Source: Engelhardtia mirabilis (GTDB lineage: Bacteria; Planctomycetota; UBA1135; GCA-002686595). From it: a DNA stretch of 64,000 nucleotides. Below, piece after piece: positions 8,138-19,324 of the stretch. Every line of letters begins with the position of its first letter. The first letter of the stretch is position 1. Where the stretch lies: assembly GCA_007751255.1 (NCBI GenBank), contig CP036296.1:2852001-2916000 (forward strand). The letters are read 5' to 3'. A model generated the notes under the pieces. That model made no database searches. It was not told the origin of the DNA and saw only the letters and a list, made by a program, of their open reading frames with translations. The position numbers and the translations under genes were made by a program.

Positions 8138-10378
8138 ATGGTTGATCGACGTGACCAGGAACGGCCCGAGCCCCTGCGTTTCGTGCGCAAGCGCGATGGG
8201 CGTGTCGTGGGTTTCGACCGCGGCAAAATCTCGGACGCCGTCCGGCGCGCGACGAGCGCGGCGGGCGAGGAGGACGCGGCCTTCGCCGACGACGTGGCGG
8301 CCGTGGTCGAGATGGCCCTGGCGCGCGGCGCCGGCCGCCAGGCGAACGGCGACGAGCACCGCATGGGTTCGGACGGCCCCCCGGTTCCGGAGATCGAGGC
8401 GATCCAGGACTGCGTCGAGCGCGCCCTGATCGAACTCGGCCGCGCCGCTGTGGCCAAGGCCTACATCCTCTATCGCGACCGACGCGCCCGCGCCCGCGAG
8501 GCCCTACGGGTGCGGCCGCCGACGAATGCCGCCCACGATGTCGAGGTGCTCGAGGCCGACCGCACCGCGGCCTGGAGCAAGTCGCGCATCGCGGCCGCGC
8601 TTGTGACCGAAGCCGAGTTGCCCCGCGACGTGGCCGAGACCGTCGCTACGCGGGTGGAAGAACGCGTCTTCGCGGCGGGTCTGGAGTCCATCTCCACGAG
8701 CCTGATCCGCGCCCTGGTCGACAACGAGCTGGTCGACCTGGGCCTGACCGCGGCCCTCGAACGCCAGGAGCCGGTGTCCCTGCCGCGCCACGACCTGCGC
8801 CTGTTGTTCGGCGGCGAGGGCGAGCGGTGTTGGTCCCCCTGGCTCGACCTGCGCGAGCGCGGCGACACCGGCCCGCCCGAGGCCCTCGAGCGCTCCGACC
8901 TGGAGCGCGCCCTGGCTGGCGAGGCCCTGCGGCGCTTCGCCCTGCGCGACGTGCTCGACGCGCGCGGTCGCGAGTTGCACCTGGGCGGCGACATGCACGT
9001 GGAGGACCTGCGCTCGCCGCACCTCTACCTGACCCTCGGCATCCCGGCCGAACTGGCCGCGGCCGGCAGCGCGGGATCCGACGGTCCCTTCGGCCTGCTC
9101 GCGTCCCTGCCCTCGCTCCTGGCCAGCACCGCCCGCGGCATCGCCCTGGAGGACACCGGCGCCCTGCTCGGAGACCTGGCCCGCGCCACTCGGCCGCGCT
9201 CGCCCCTGGGTCTGGGCGGCTGGCTGCGGGCCGTCGCTGCGGTGGCCGAGGCCTCCGGTCGGCGCGTCGACGTGCACTCGCCCGGAACGCGCCACGCCGC
9301 CGCGCGCGCGCGGCTGCTCGAGGAGTGGGTCGAACTGGACCAGGCGCCCCTCTCGCCGCGACTCCTCCTGGACGAGTCCGAGGTCGCCGAGTTGGCCGCC
9401 TCGTCGTCGGGGGAGCGCGCGCGCCTGTTGCGCCTGCTCGAGTCCGGCCGCGCCGTGGCCACCTTCGGTCGCGAGGGCGAGCAGTTCGCGGCCCCCGGTT
9501 GCCGCCGCCAGGCGCGCGAGCGTGGGCTGGTGGCCTGTGGCGGCGCGGTGGCCATCAACTTGCCGCGCCTGGCCCGGGCCGCCGGCCCCTGGCGCGAGGA
9601 GCGCATGATGGAGGACCTCTTCGGCCTTCTGTCCTGCGCCGTCGAGACCTGCCGCGCCCTGCAACGCTTCCAGAATTCCGCCGCCTCCGCGCGACCCCTG
9701 ACCCTGCGTCCGCGCGTCGGCTACGCTCTGGTGCCGGTGGGCCTGCGCGAAGCACTGCGGGTGCTCGGCGACGGTCAGGTCGACGCCGAACAGGGCGCGC
9801 GCTTGCTCGGATTGATGGTCGAGGCCGCCAGTCGTTTCCCCGGACCCGGCGCGCCGGCGATGGTGGTCAGCCCCTTCTTCGGCGAGCGCGCGCGCCTGCG
9901 GTTGTTCGGCCTGGACGTGGAACGCAGCGGCGCGCCCGGCGTGCGCCAGGGCCTGCTGTTCGACGGCGCGGCCGACGTGCCCGGCGCAGACTGGGCCGAG
10001 GGTGCCGGACGGCGTCCCTACGGGCTGGGCTACGCCCTCGCGGTGCGCGGGCGACTGCGACCGGGCGAGGGTGAGGCGGAGCTGATGCGAACCCTGCCCA
10101 GTGGCGCGCTCTACCCCGCGCTCCCGGCGTCGGTCGACGAGCCCACGGCCCACGACCGCTTCCTGGCCGCTCGCGAGCGCCAGCGGGGCGTCGACCCGGG
10201 CGAGCTGTTGCCGCTGGAGGGCGAGCGTGCGCGGCTGCGGCTGCTCGGCGACGACGAACGCCTGGCCGAGGTGGTCGCCGCAGTGAGCGGAGCGCGTGAC
10301 AACGATGCGACCAAGGTCGCCCCGAGTAGCGTCGGGATCGAGCAGGCGAAGACAGAGGATCCCCGCGAAGACCGCTGA
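8138..10378 (+). CDS. Double ATP-cone protein resembling a degenerate anaerobic ribonucleotide reductase (NrdD-like)
   Basis: 746 residues. The first ATP-cone is at about 12-125 (LRFVRKRDGRVVGFDRGKI ... VAKAYILYRDRR) and a second, divergent one at about 128-215 (WSKSRIAAAL ... SISTSLIRALVDNELVDLGL). The remainder has faint NrdD features: LHLGGDMHVEDLRSPHLY recalls the GxIHIHDL segment and AVAINLPRLAR recalls the NLPR strand. However, there is no glycyl-radical loop (RVxGY) near the C-terminus and no terminal Cys4 zinc site, and the last 100 residues are unrelated. It is therefore unlikely to be a functional reductase. It may be an allosteric nucleotide sensor. Co-transcribed with nrdR (6-bp gap) and 23 bp before smc. 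The ATP-cones are secure; the NrdD relationship is tentative. Confidence 0.7.
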   Translation: MVDRRDQERPEPLRFVRKRDGRVVGFDRGKISDAVRRATSAAGEEDAAFADDVAAVVEMALARGAGRQANGDEHRMGSDGPPVPEIEAIQDCVERALIELGRAAVAKAYILYRDRRARAREALRVRPPTNAAHDVEVLEADRTAAWSKSRIAAALVTEAELPRDVAETVATRVEERVFAAGLESISTSLIRALVDNELVDLGLTAALERQEPVSLPRHDLRLLFGGEGERCWSPWLDLRERGDTGPPEALERSDLERALAGEALRRFALRDVLDARGRELHLGGDMHVEDLRSPHLYLTLGIPAELAAAGSAGSDGPFGLLASLPSLLASTARGIALEDTGALLGDLARATRPRSPLGLGGWLRAVAAVAEASGRRVDVHSPGTRHAAARARLLEEWVELDQAPLSPRLLLDESEVAELAASSSGERARLLRLLESGRAVATFGREGEQFAAPGCRRQARERGLVACGGAVAINLPRLARAAGPWREERMMEDLFGLLSCAVETCRALQRFQNSAASARPLTLRPRVGYALVPVGLREALRVLGDGQVDAEQGARLLGLMVEAASRFPGPGAPAMVVSPFFGERARLRLFGLDVERSGAPGVRQGLLFDGAADVPGADWAEGAGRRPYGLGYALAVRGRLRPGEGEAELMRTLPSGALYPALPASVDEPTAHDRFLAARERQRGVDPGELLPLEGERARLRLLGDDERLAEVVAAVSGARDNDATKVAPSSVGIEQAKTEDPREDR

Positions 10379-10401
10379 GGAGCGGCGGGAACACAAGGAA
10401 C

Positions 10402-13400
10402 ATGCGTCTCAAACGACTCGAACTGTTCGGCTTCAAGTCCTTCGCGGACCGCACCGTGCTCGATTTTCCCCATGCCTTCACGGGCATCGTGGGGCCCAAC
10501 GGCTGCGGTAAAAGCAACGTCGTGGACGCCGTGCGTTGGGTGTTGGGCGAGACGCGCCCGACGTCCATGCGCGGCGGCGAGATGACCGACGTGATCTTCA
10601 AGGGCTCGACCTCGCGCCCGGCGGTGTCGGTGGCAGAGGTCACGCTGGTCGTCGACAACACCTGCGGCACGATCCCGGCCCACGGGGCCGAGGTCGCCGT
10701 GACGCGGCGCGTGTTCCGCTCCGGCGAGGGCGAGTACGAGATCGACGGCAGCCGCGTGCGGCTCAAGGACGTGCGCGACCTCTTGTTCGACACGGGTCTG
10801 GGCAGTCGCGGCTACTCGGTGCTCGAGCAGGGCAAGATCGACGCGGTCCTGTCCGCCAACCCCCACGATCGCCGCGCGATCTTCGAGGAGGCGGCGGGCG
10901 TCAGCCGCTTCCGCCAGCGCCGCAAGGAGACCGAGAGTCGCCTCAAGCGCGTAGACCAGGACCTGGAGCGTCTGGACGACGTGGTCGGCGAGCTCGAGTC
11001 GCGGGTGCGCTCGCTCAAGGTCCAGGCCGGCCGCGCGCGGACTTGGGTCGAGGTGCGCGACGAGTGGCGCGAGCGCGGGGTCAAGTTGGCCCAGCACCAG
11101 CTCTTGACCCTCGACGGCGCCCTGTCGACCACGGACGAGGAGCTGCTCGAGGTCGACGCGGTGCTCGCGGGCCTGCGTGAGCAGCGCGAGAGCGCCGAGC
11201 ACGACCTGGCCGAGCGCGAGGCCGAGCAGGCGCAGCTCGCCGGGCGGGTGGACGAGGCGGGAGCAGCCCTGAGCGAGGTCTCGGGCGAGCTCCTGACCCT
11301 CGACGAGCGCTCGCGGCAGCTCTCCGCGCGGGTCGACGCCTGGCGCGCCACGGCCGAGGCCGAGGCCCGTCGGGTGGACGAGTTGGGTGAGCGACTGGGC
11401 CTGCGTGGGGCCGAGCTCGAGGCCGCCCGGGCCGAACGCGAGCAGGCGACCAGCGACGCCGAGCGGGCGGAGTCGGCCCTCGAGGAGCTCGGTGGAGCCT
11501 TCCGTGAGGCGGCCCGTCGCTACCGCGAGGCGCGTCACCAGAGCGAAGAACAGTCCAAGCGCGTCAACGGACTGATCCACGACAAGGCCTCGGCCTACAA
11601 CGCTGCGCGCCAGCTCGAGTCTTCCCTGGGTCCGCTCACCGAACGGGCCGAGCGCGCGGAAGTGCGCTTGACCGAGCTGCGCGAGCGGCTGGCGGCGGCG
11701 CGCCAGGAGTGGACCTCCGCCGAGGGCGCCCTGGCCGAGGCCGAGGGCGCGTGCACGGCGGCCCAGGAAGAGCACGCGGAGCTGACCGCCGGTCTGCAGC
11801 GCCTGCGCGAGACCGAATCGGGCTGCAAGGAGGAGCGCCGCCGGATCGAGGTCGAGCGCGCCGCCCTGCGCAGCCGCGTGGAGGCCCTGCTCGACTGGGA
11901 GCGCGAGCGCGAGAGTCTCGACGCGGGCGCGCGCAGCCTGCTCGAAGGCCAGGGGCCGATCGACGCAGACGTTCTCGGGGGCCTGTTGGCCGACCACGTA
12001 CACACGACACCCGAGTACGCCCGCGCCCTGGACGCGGCCCTGGGTCTGTCGGCCGAGGCGATCGTGTTGCAGGACGAGTCGGAGGCTGCCGCAATCGGCG
12101 CCTGGCTCAAGGAACGCGAGATCGGCCAGGCACGCCTGGTCGTGCCCGGTGGCCTGAACCGCGGCAATTGCGAGCCGGTCATCCCGGAGGTCTCGATCGA
12201 CCTGCGCGAGCACGTGCACGGGCTCTTGCTCGAGCACGTGCGCGTCTCGACCGAGCTGATCCCGGTGGCGCACCTGCTCCTGTGCGACTGCATCCTGGTC
12301 AGCGACCTCGAGTCCGCCCTGGCGTTGACCGAGGAGCTGCCCGGCTGGCGCTTGGTGACGCCCGAGGGCGATCTGGTCGACGCCACGGGAGTGCTCGCCG
12401 GCTACCGCGAGGTGCAGCAGGGCGCCGTGGGGCGCCGCGCCCAGGCGGCCGAGCTGGAGTCGGAGGCCGCGGCCTTGGACACCCGCCTGGACGAGCTGGC
12501 GGTTGAAGAGGAGCGTGCGCGCGCCGAGCGCGAGGCTCTGGAGGTTCGCCTGACCGCCGCCGCCGAGGCGGTCGAGCGCGCCCGCGCGGCCTACGCGTCG
12601 GCGACCAGCAGGCTGCGGACCGCCGAGGTTCGCACCGGGGACGCGGAGCGCGGTCTGGGTGACGCCGAGGCGGAGTCGGTGGGGCTGATCGACGAGCGCG
12701 CGCGCGCCGAGGAGCGGCTGGTCGAGCTGCGGCGCGAGCACGAGCACGCCGAGCGCGCCTTCGAGTTGGAGAACAGTCGACTCGAGGAGCTCGAGAAGAG
12801 TCGTCACGCGATCGAGGCCGAGCGTGACGAGACCGGCCGCGAGGAGCACCGCGCGCGGGTCGAGATGACCCGTGCCCGCGAGCAGGCCCAGGCCCTCGAA
12901 CGGCGCCTGTCCGACCTCGGGCGCGTGGTCGAAGAGCTGCAGCTCGAGATCGAGCGGGCCCGGCGCCTGGCGCGCGAGAACGAGAGCCAGGCCGAGGAGG
13001 GCGGCGAGGAGTCCCAGGCCATCGGCGCGCGGCGGGCGGAGCTCGAGATCGAGCGCAGCGCCGCGGCGGAGGAACTCGAGCGTCGCCGCAACGAGGAGCG
13101 CTCCGGTCGCGAGCGGATCGACACGCTGCGGCGCGGTGCCGACGTGGTCACGCGCGAGCTGGAGGGCCTGATGGCCCGGCGAGGCGAGCGGCAGCTCGAC
13201 CGCCAGCGGGCGGAGCTGTCGCGCGAGGAGCTGCTGCGGCGCTCCGAGGACGACTTCAAGTTGGACGCGGAGGCCCTGCGTGAGGACTTCGAGCCCAGCC
13301 CCGAGTTGCTCGAGGCGGAGCACCTCGAGGCCCTGGAGGTCGACGTGCTCGAGCTCAAGCGCAAGCTGGATCGACTCGGGCCGGTCAACCTCGAGGCGGT

Positions 13401-14148
13401 CGAAGAGCTCGAGGGCGTCGCCGAGCGACTGGAGTTCCTGACCACCCAGCGCTCCGACCTGATCGAGGCCAAGTCCGAGCTGGTCAGCACCCTCGAGACG
13501 ATCAACTCCGAGAGCGAGCGCCTGTTCCTCGAGGCCTTCGAGGAGATCCGCGGCCACTTCCGCACGATCTTCCGTCAGCTCTTCGGCGGCGGTAAGGCCG
13601 ACGTCGAGCTGGCCGAGGGCGAGCCGGTGCTGGAGGCGGGGATCGAGATCACCGCGCGTCCGCCCGGCCGCGAGACCCTGCCGATCGGCCTGCTCTCCGG
13701 TGGCCAGCGCACGATGACGGCCCTCGCACTGCTGTTTGCGGTGTTCAAGTCCCGCCCGAGCCCCTTCTGTGTGCTCGACGAGGTCGACGCCGCCCTCGAC
13801 GACGCCAACGTGGGCCGCTTCCTGTCGATGCTCGACGGCTTCGTGGCGGACACCCAGTTCATCGTGGTGACCCACAACAAGGGCACCATGGCCGCCAGCG
13901 ACATGCTCTACGGCGTGACCATGGAAACCAAGGGCGTCTCGCGCAACGTCTCCGTCGAGCTGTCCGACGTGGACAACTTCGTGCCCGAGGCCATCGGTGA
14001 TGCCCGCGCCGCGGCCCAGAGCCACGCGGACACCTCCGCCGCCGCAGCCCAGGTGGGGGACGAGGACGCGGACGACGAGCCGGTGGTGGAGCTCGCGCCG
14101 CACGAACCGACGAGGGTCGACGTGCCCGAGAAGGTCGAGTCCCGCTAG
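10402..14148 (+). CDS. smc: Chromosome segregation ATPase SMC
   Basis: A full-length 1248-residue SMC, which dimerises and, with ScpA/ScpB, compacts and segregates chromosomes. The N-terminal head has Walker A GPNGCGKS (31-38) after the classic KRLELFGFKSFADRT opening. Two long Glu/Arg/Ala-rich coiled coils flank a hinge at about 515-670 (LLADHVHTTPEYARALDAAL ... GWRLVTPEGDLVDATG). The C-terminal head holds the ABC signature LLSGGQRTMTALAL, Walker B PFCVLDEVDAALDD and the His switch FIVVTHNKGTM. A short acidic tail follows. The ATG at 10402 comes 23 bp after the ATP-cone gene. The large palindrome beginning near 14176 follows it and may end transcription. Confidence 0.97.
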   Translation: MRLKRLELFGFKSFADRTVLDFPHAFTGIVGPNGCGKSNVVDAVRWVLGETRPTSMRGGEMTDVIFKGSTSRPAVSVAEVTLVVDNTCGTIPAHGAEVAVTRRVFRSGEGEYEIDGSRVRLKDVRDLLFDTGLGSRGYSVLEQGKIDAVLSANPHDRRAIFEEAAGVSRFRQRRKETESRLKRVDQDLERLDDVVGELESRVRSLKVQAGRARTWVEVRDEWRERGVKLAQHQLLTLDGALSTTDEELLEVDAVLAGLREQRESAEHDLAEREAEQAQLAGRVDEAGAALSEVSGELLTLDERSRQLSARVDAWRATAEAEARRVDELGERLGLRGAELEAARAEREQATSDAERAESALEELGGAFREAARRYREARHQSEEQSKRVNGLIHDKASAYNAARQLESSLGPLTERAERAEVRLTELRERLAAARQEWTSAEGALAEAEGACTAAQEEHAELTAGLQRLRETESGCKEERRRIEVERAALRSRVEALLDWERERESLDAGARSLLEGQGPIDADVLGGLLADHVHTTPEYARALDAALGLSAEAIVLQDESEAAAIGAWLKEREIGQARLVVPGGLNRGNCEPVIPEVSIDLREHVHGLLLEHVRVSTELIPVAHLLLCDCILVSDLESALALTEELPGWRLVTPEGDLVDATGVLAGYREVQQGAVGRRAQAAELESEAAALDTRLDELAVEEERARAEREALEVRLTAAAEAVERARAAYASATSRLRTAEVRTGDAERGLGDAEAESVGLIDERARAEERLVELRREHEHAERAFELENSRLEELEKSRHAIEAERDETGREEHRARVEMTRAREQAQALERRLSDLGRVVEELQLEIERARRLARENESQAEEGGEESQAIGARRAELEIERSAAAEELERRRNEERSGRERIDTLRRGADVVTRELEGLMARRGERQLDRQRAELSREELLRRSEDDFKLDAEALREDFEPSPELLEAEHLEALEVDVLELKRKLDRLGPVNLEAVEELEGVAERLEFLTTQRSDLIEAKSELVSTLETINSESERLFLEAFEEIRGHFRTIFRQLFGGGKADVELAEGEPVLEAGIEITARPPGRETLPIGLLSGGQRTMTALALLFAVFKSRPSPFCVLDEVDAALDDANVGRFLSMLDGFVADTQFIVVTHNKGTMAASDMLYGVTMETKGVSRNVSVELSDVDNFVPEAIGDARAAAQSHADTSAAAAQVGDEDADDEPVVELAPHEPTRVDVPEKVESR

Positions 14149-14175
14149 GACTCGAATCGCGGGGTCCATCGGTCA

Positions 14176-14383
14176 GCGGGGCTTCTGGAGGGTCGTACGG
14201 TGCCGCGACCAATTGGCCCGTGCGGGTCGTACGGTGCCGCGACCAATTGGCCCGCGGGCGGCCGACATCCCTGCGATTCGCAGCGATGTCGGCCGCCCGC
14301 GGGCCAATTGGTCGCGGCACCGTACGACCCGCACGGGCCAATTGGTCGCGGCACCGTACGACCCGCGGCACCAGAAGCCCCGC
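14176..14383. repeat. Giant near-perfect palindrome A (intergenic stem-loop element)
   Basis: Inverted repeat centred on 14277. The 87-nt arms 14190-14276 and 14278-14364 pair completely except at 14270/14284. An outer 13-bp pair (14176-14188 with 14371-14383) extends it across a small offset. Each arm holds two copies of the 31-nt unit starting GGGTCGTACGGTGCCG (14190-14220 and 14224-14254), itself containing CCAATTGG. The apex is CTGCGATTCGCAG. Transcribed, it would form a very long hairpin between smc and prkA, both on the plus strand. The same apex and GTACGGTGCCG motif recur in the palindrome at 61502-61652, marking a dispersed family. Confidence 0.95.
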
Positions 14384-14685
14384 CGACGCTTGACCCCGCC
14401 GGCGTTCAGACCCCGTAACGCCCGTCACCTGCCGGTCATCCACCTGGGGACCTTCCGGCAGGGGCGAGTCGGAAAGGAGTTCGCACTTCGGGACGTTCCG
14501 GCTTCCCAACCGTGGAGCGGGTTTGCCTGTGCGAGTCCCGTCTCGAGCGCAGCAGCCCCACGCCACCTCAAGGCGCCGACGCGGTCATCCGAAACCGCAG
14601 AGGACGCCTTCAATACTCCCCGCGCGTGGGTGGACCTCCCCGACCCGTCGCGCGTGCAGCCGACGAGTCGGTGCTGCGACCTCTC
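14384..14685 (+). other. Leader region of the prkA operon
   Basis: About 300 bp between the palindrome and prkA. In-frame extension of prkA upstream (to 14512) is open but arginine/proline-rich and not expected in the family. No clear sigma70 or sigma54 promoter, riboswitch or RNA gene could be recognised, although the prkA promoter must be here if the palindrome terminates smc transcription. Confidence 0.35.
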
Positions 14686-16731
<2,046 letters not shown>

Positions 16732-16743
16732 CAGGAACTCCAC

Positions 16744-17859
16744 GTGTCGACACCGCTCTACCGCATCGACGCCGACCACTCACGGTTCCGCGACATCGTC
16801 CGGGGCCGGATTCGGCGCGACCTGCGGCGCTTCCTGGCCAGCGGCGAGCTGATCGGGCGCTGTGGCGAGAAGGCGGTGTCGATCCCCCTGCCGCAGATCG
16901 AGCTGCCGCGCTTCCGCTTCGGTGACAACGACGGCGGCGAGGGGCAGGGCTCGGGCGAGGGTGAGTCCCAGCCCGGCCAGCCCGCGGACGGCGAGGGCGG
17001 CGGCGGCCAGGCCGGGGACGGCGAGGGCCAGCACATCCTCGAGGTCGAGGTGGACCTGGACGACCTGGCGGAGATGCTGGGCGAGGAGCTCGAGCTGCCC
17101 AACATCCAGCCCCGCGGCCGGCGGGAGATCGAGGCCGACGGCGCGCGCTACACGGGCGTCCGGACAGCTGGGCCGGACTCCCTGCGCCACTTCCGCCGCA
17201 GCTACAAGCGCGCCCTCCTGCGCGAGGTGGCCAGCGGCACCTGGGACGCGGACCAACCGATCATCGTGCCGGTGCGCGAGGACTTCCGCTTCCGCGCCCG
17301 CAAGCTCTCCAAGCAGCCGGACTCCTCGGCCGTGGTCTTCCACATGATGGACGTCTCCGGCTCGATGGGGCGCGAGCAGAAGGAGATCGTCCGCATCCAG
17401 GCCTTCTGGATCGACGCCTGGCTGCGCAAGCAGTACCGCAACCTCGAGGTGGTCTACATCGTCCACGACGCCGCCGCGCGCCAGGTCGACCAGCACACCT
17501 TCTTCCACCTGCGCGAGTCGGGCGGCACCAAGATTTCCTCCGCCTACGACCTGTGCCTGAAGCAGATCCTCGACCGCTACCGGCCCGAGGACTGGAACAT
17601 CTACCCCTTCCACTACTCGGACGGCGACAACTGGTCGGCGCGCGACACCGACCTTTGCGTCTCCCTCTTGCGCGACGAGGTGCTGCCGCGCGCCAACCAG
17701 TTCTGCTACAGCCAGGTCAAGAGCGCCCACGGGTCCGGGCAGTTCAAGAAGGACCTGGACTCGCACTTCGAGGACGTGCCCGAGCTGGTCACGGTCAGCC
17801 TCGAGGACCGCAGCGGGATCCCCGAGAGCATCCGCGCCTTCCTCGGCGCCGGGAGGTGA
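16744..17859 (+). CDS. yeaH: YeaH/DUF444 family protein (von Willebrand A-like)
   Basis: 371 residues, starting at a GTG 12 bp after prkA. Family hallmarks: an N-terminal HSRFRDIVRGRIRRDLRRF, a Gly/Glu/Gln-rich low-complexity linker (about 65-105), PIIVPVREDFRFRARK, and a vWA-like metal-site core VVFHMMDVSGSMGREQKEI. GGTKISSAYDLCLKQI and YPFHYSDGDNWSARD follow. DUF444 proteins are encoded with PrkA and SpoVR in many bacteria; the biochemical role is unsettled, but the DxSGS motif suggests Mg-dependent protein binding, possibly as an adaptor or substrate of the kinase. Confidence 0.94.
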   Translation: MSTPLYRIDADHSRFRDIVRGRIRRDLRRFLASGELIGRCGEKAVSIPLPQIELPRFRFGDNDGGEGQGSGEGESQPGQPADGEGGGGQAGDGEGQHILEVEVDLDDLAEMLGEELELPNIQPRGRREIEADGARYTGVRTAGPDSLRHFRRSYKRALLREVASGTWDADQPIIVPVREDFRFRARKLSKQPDSSAVVFHMMDVSGSMGREQKEIVRIQAFWIDAWLRKQYRNLEVVYIVHDAAARQVDQHTFFHLRESGGTKISSAYDLCLKQILDRYRPEDWNIYPFHYSDGDNWSARDTDLCVSLLRDEVLPRANQFCYSQVKSAHGSGQFKKDLDSHFEDVPELVTVSLEDRSGIPESIRAFLGAGR

Positions 17860-17863
17860 TCCC

Positions 17864-19279
17864 ATGCGCCTGCGACACGACCTGCCGACCGCCCTCAAGT
17901 ACCACGCCCTGGTGATCGAGAAGGCCGCCGCCGAGAGCGGGCTGGATCACTTCGACGTGTGCTTCGAGCTGCTCGACGCCCGCGACGTGAACGGCGTGGC
18001 GGCCTACGGCGGCTTCCCGGTGCGCTATCCCTCCTGGCGCTTCGGCATGGACTTCGAGCGCCTGCAGAAGGGCTACGACTGGGGCCTGTCGAAGATCTAC
18101 GAGCTGGTCATCAACAACGACCCGACCATCGCCTACCTGGTGCGCTCCAACTCGCTGCTCGAGCAGAAGCTGGTGATGGCCCACGTCTTCGGCCACGCGG
18201 ACTTCTTCAAGCACAACGCCTGCTTCGCGGGCACCGACCGGCACATGCTCGACACGATGGGGCGGCACTCGACCCAGGTGCGGCGCATCATCGACTCGGT
18301 CGGGCTCGAGAAGGTCGAGCGCAGCCTCGATCGCCTGCTCTCCCTGGACGGCCTGATCGACCCCTACCTGCACCGCCACACCCAGGCCGCGCGGCCCAAG
18401 CCGCGTCCAGCCATGTCGGAGCGCTCGTTCCAACTGCTCGAGCAGATGAGCGAGCCCCTGACCCGCGACAAGCCGGTGGCGGAGCTCTTGCCGGTGCCCG
18501 ACGCGGACCTGCCGACCCTCGACATCCTGGGCTACCTCGAGAAGCACGCGCCCCTCTCGCAGTGGGAGCGCGAGCTCTTGCGGATCGTGCGCGCCGAGGC
18601 CTACTACTTCGCGCCGCAGCGCCTGACCAAGATCGCCAACGAGGGCTGGGCCTGCTACTGGCACAGCAAGATCCTCACGGGCGGCATCCTCGAGCCGTCG
18701 GAGGTGATCGACTTCGCCGACGTGCACTCCGGGGCGACGTCCGCGGCGCCCGGGCAGCTCAATCCCTACCGCCTCGGCCTGCGGCTGATGCGCTACGCCG
18801 AGTCGAAGGGGCACGACCTGTTCCTGCTGCGCAGCGTCCACAGCGACGTGAGCCTGATCGACGAGCTGGTCGACGAGCAGTTCGTGCTCGAGTACCTCGG
18901 GATCCGCAGGCGCGACCTGCAGGCGGCGCGCCAGGCCGGCCTCGACTGGGTCAAGTGGAAGGAGAAGCTGCTCGGCGACCTCGCCTGGGGCGGGCTGCCC
19001 AAGATCGAGTTGATCGCGCGCGACGCCCACACCGGCTGCTTGCGCCTGCGGCACCACCACGACGGCCGCGACCTGCAATTGGCCCAGGCCGGCGAGACGA
19101 TCAAGAACCTCGCGGCGGTGTGGGGCGGTCCGGTCGAGATCGAGACCCTGGTCGAGTCCTCGCCGCGGATCCTGCGCGCCGCCGACGGACAGTTCGAGCT
19201 GGTCGATCTGGACGAGCCCCCCTGCGACACGCAGACCCCGCCCGCGGGCCCCGACCTGCCCGCCGCCCGCGCGAGCTGA
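17864..19279 (+). CDS. spoVR: SpoVR family protein (YcgB-like)
   Basis: 471 residues, 4 bp after yeaH. SpoVR landmarks include FDVCFELLDARDVNGVAAYGGFPVRYPSWRFGMDFERLQKGY, with a long chain of family-typical positions, then YELVINNDPTIAYLVRSNSLLEQKLVMAHVFGHADFFK. EGWACYWHSKI and NPYRLGLRLMRYAESKG follow later. The His/Glu-rich blocks (AHVFGHADFFKHN, ACYWHSK) resemble metal ligands, though no enzymatic activity is established for the family. It is the third member of the prkA-yeaH-spoVR module, linked to sporulation in Bacillus and to stress or stationary phase elsewhere. Confidence 0.95.
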   Translation: MRLRHDLPTALKYHALVIEKAAAESGLDHFDVCFELLDARDVNGVAAYGGFPVRYPSWRFGMDFERLQKGYDWGLSKIYELVINNDPTIAYLVRSNSLLEQKLVMAHVFGHADFFKHNACFAGTDRHMLDTMGRHSTQVRRIIDSVGLEKVERSLDRLLSLDGLIDPYLHRHTQAARPKPRPAMSERSFQLLEQMSEPLTRDKPVAELLPVPDADLPTLDILGYLEKHAPLSQWERELLRIVRAEAYYFAPQRLTKIANEGWACYWHSKILTGGILEPSEVIDFADVHSGATSAAPGQLNPYRLGLRLMRYAESKGHDLFLLRSVHSDVSLIDELVDEQFVLEYLGIRRRDLQAARQAGLDWVKWKEKLLGDLAWGGLPKIELIARDAHTGCLRLRHHHDGRDLQLAQAGETIKNLAAVWGGPVEIETLVESSPRILRAADGQFELVDLDEPPCDTQTPPAGPDLPAARAS

Positions 19280-19324
19280 GCGCGCGCTTGCGACGGCCGC
19301 CGTCGCAACCGAGACTCGTGCGCG

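Noticed and set aside
10111-14169. A 1352-codon open frame antisense to smc, and a similar 894-codon frame at 85-2769 on the plus strand
   Set aside because: Both oppose strongly supported genes; composition (Leu/Gly/Arg/Val-rich) is that of the antisense of GC-rich genes, and no domain is recognisable.
14176-14383. CRISPR-like array because of the repeated 31-nt unit
   Set aside because: Copies are in opposite orientations within one palindrome, with a 3-nt gap and no unique spacers.
14513-14526. Sigma54-like site TGGAGCGGGTTTGC before prkA
   Set aside because: GG-to-GC spacing is one base short of the required 10, and the -24 element is imperfect.
14500-14580. tRNA-like 3' half (GGTTTGCCTGTGCGAGTCCC)
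   Set aside because: No acceptor, D or anticodon stem could be paired around it.
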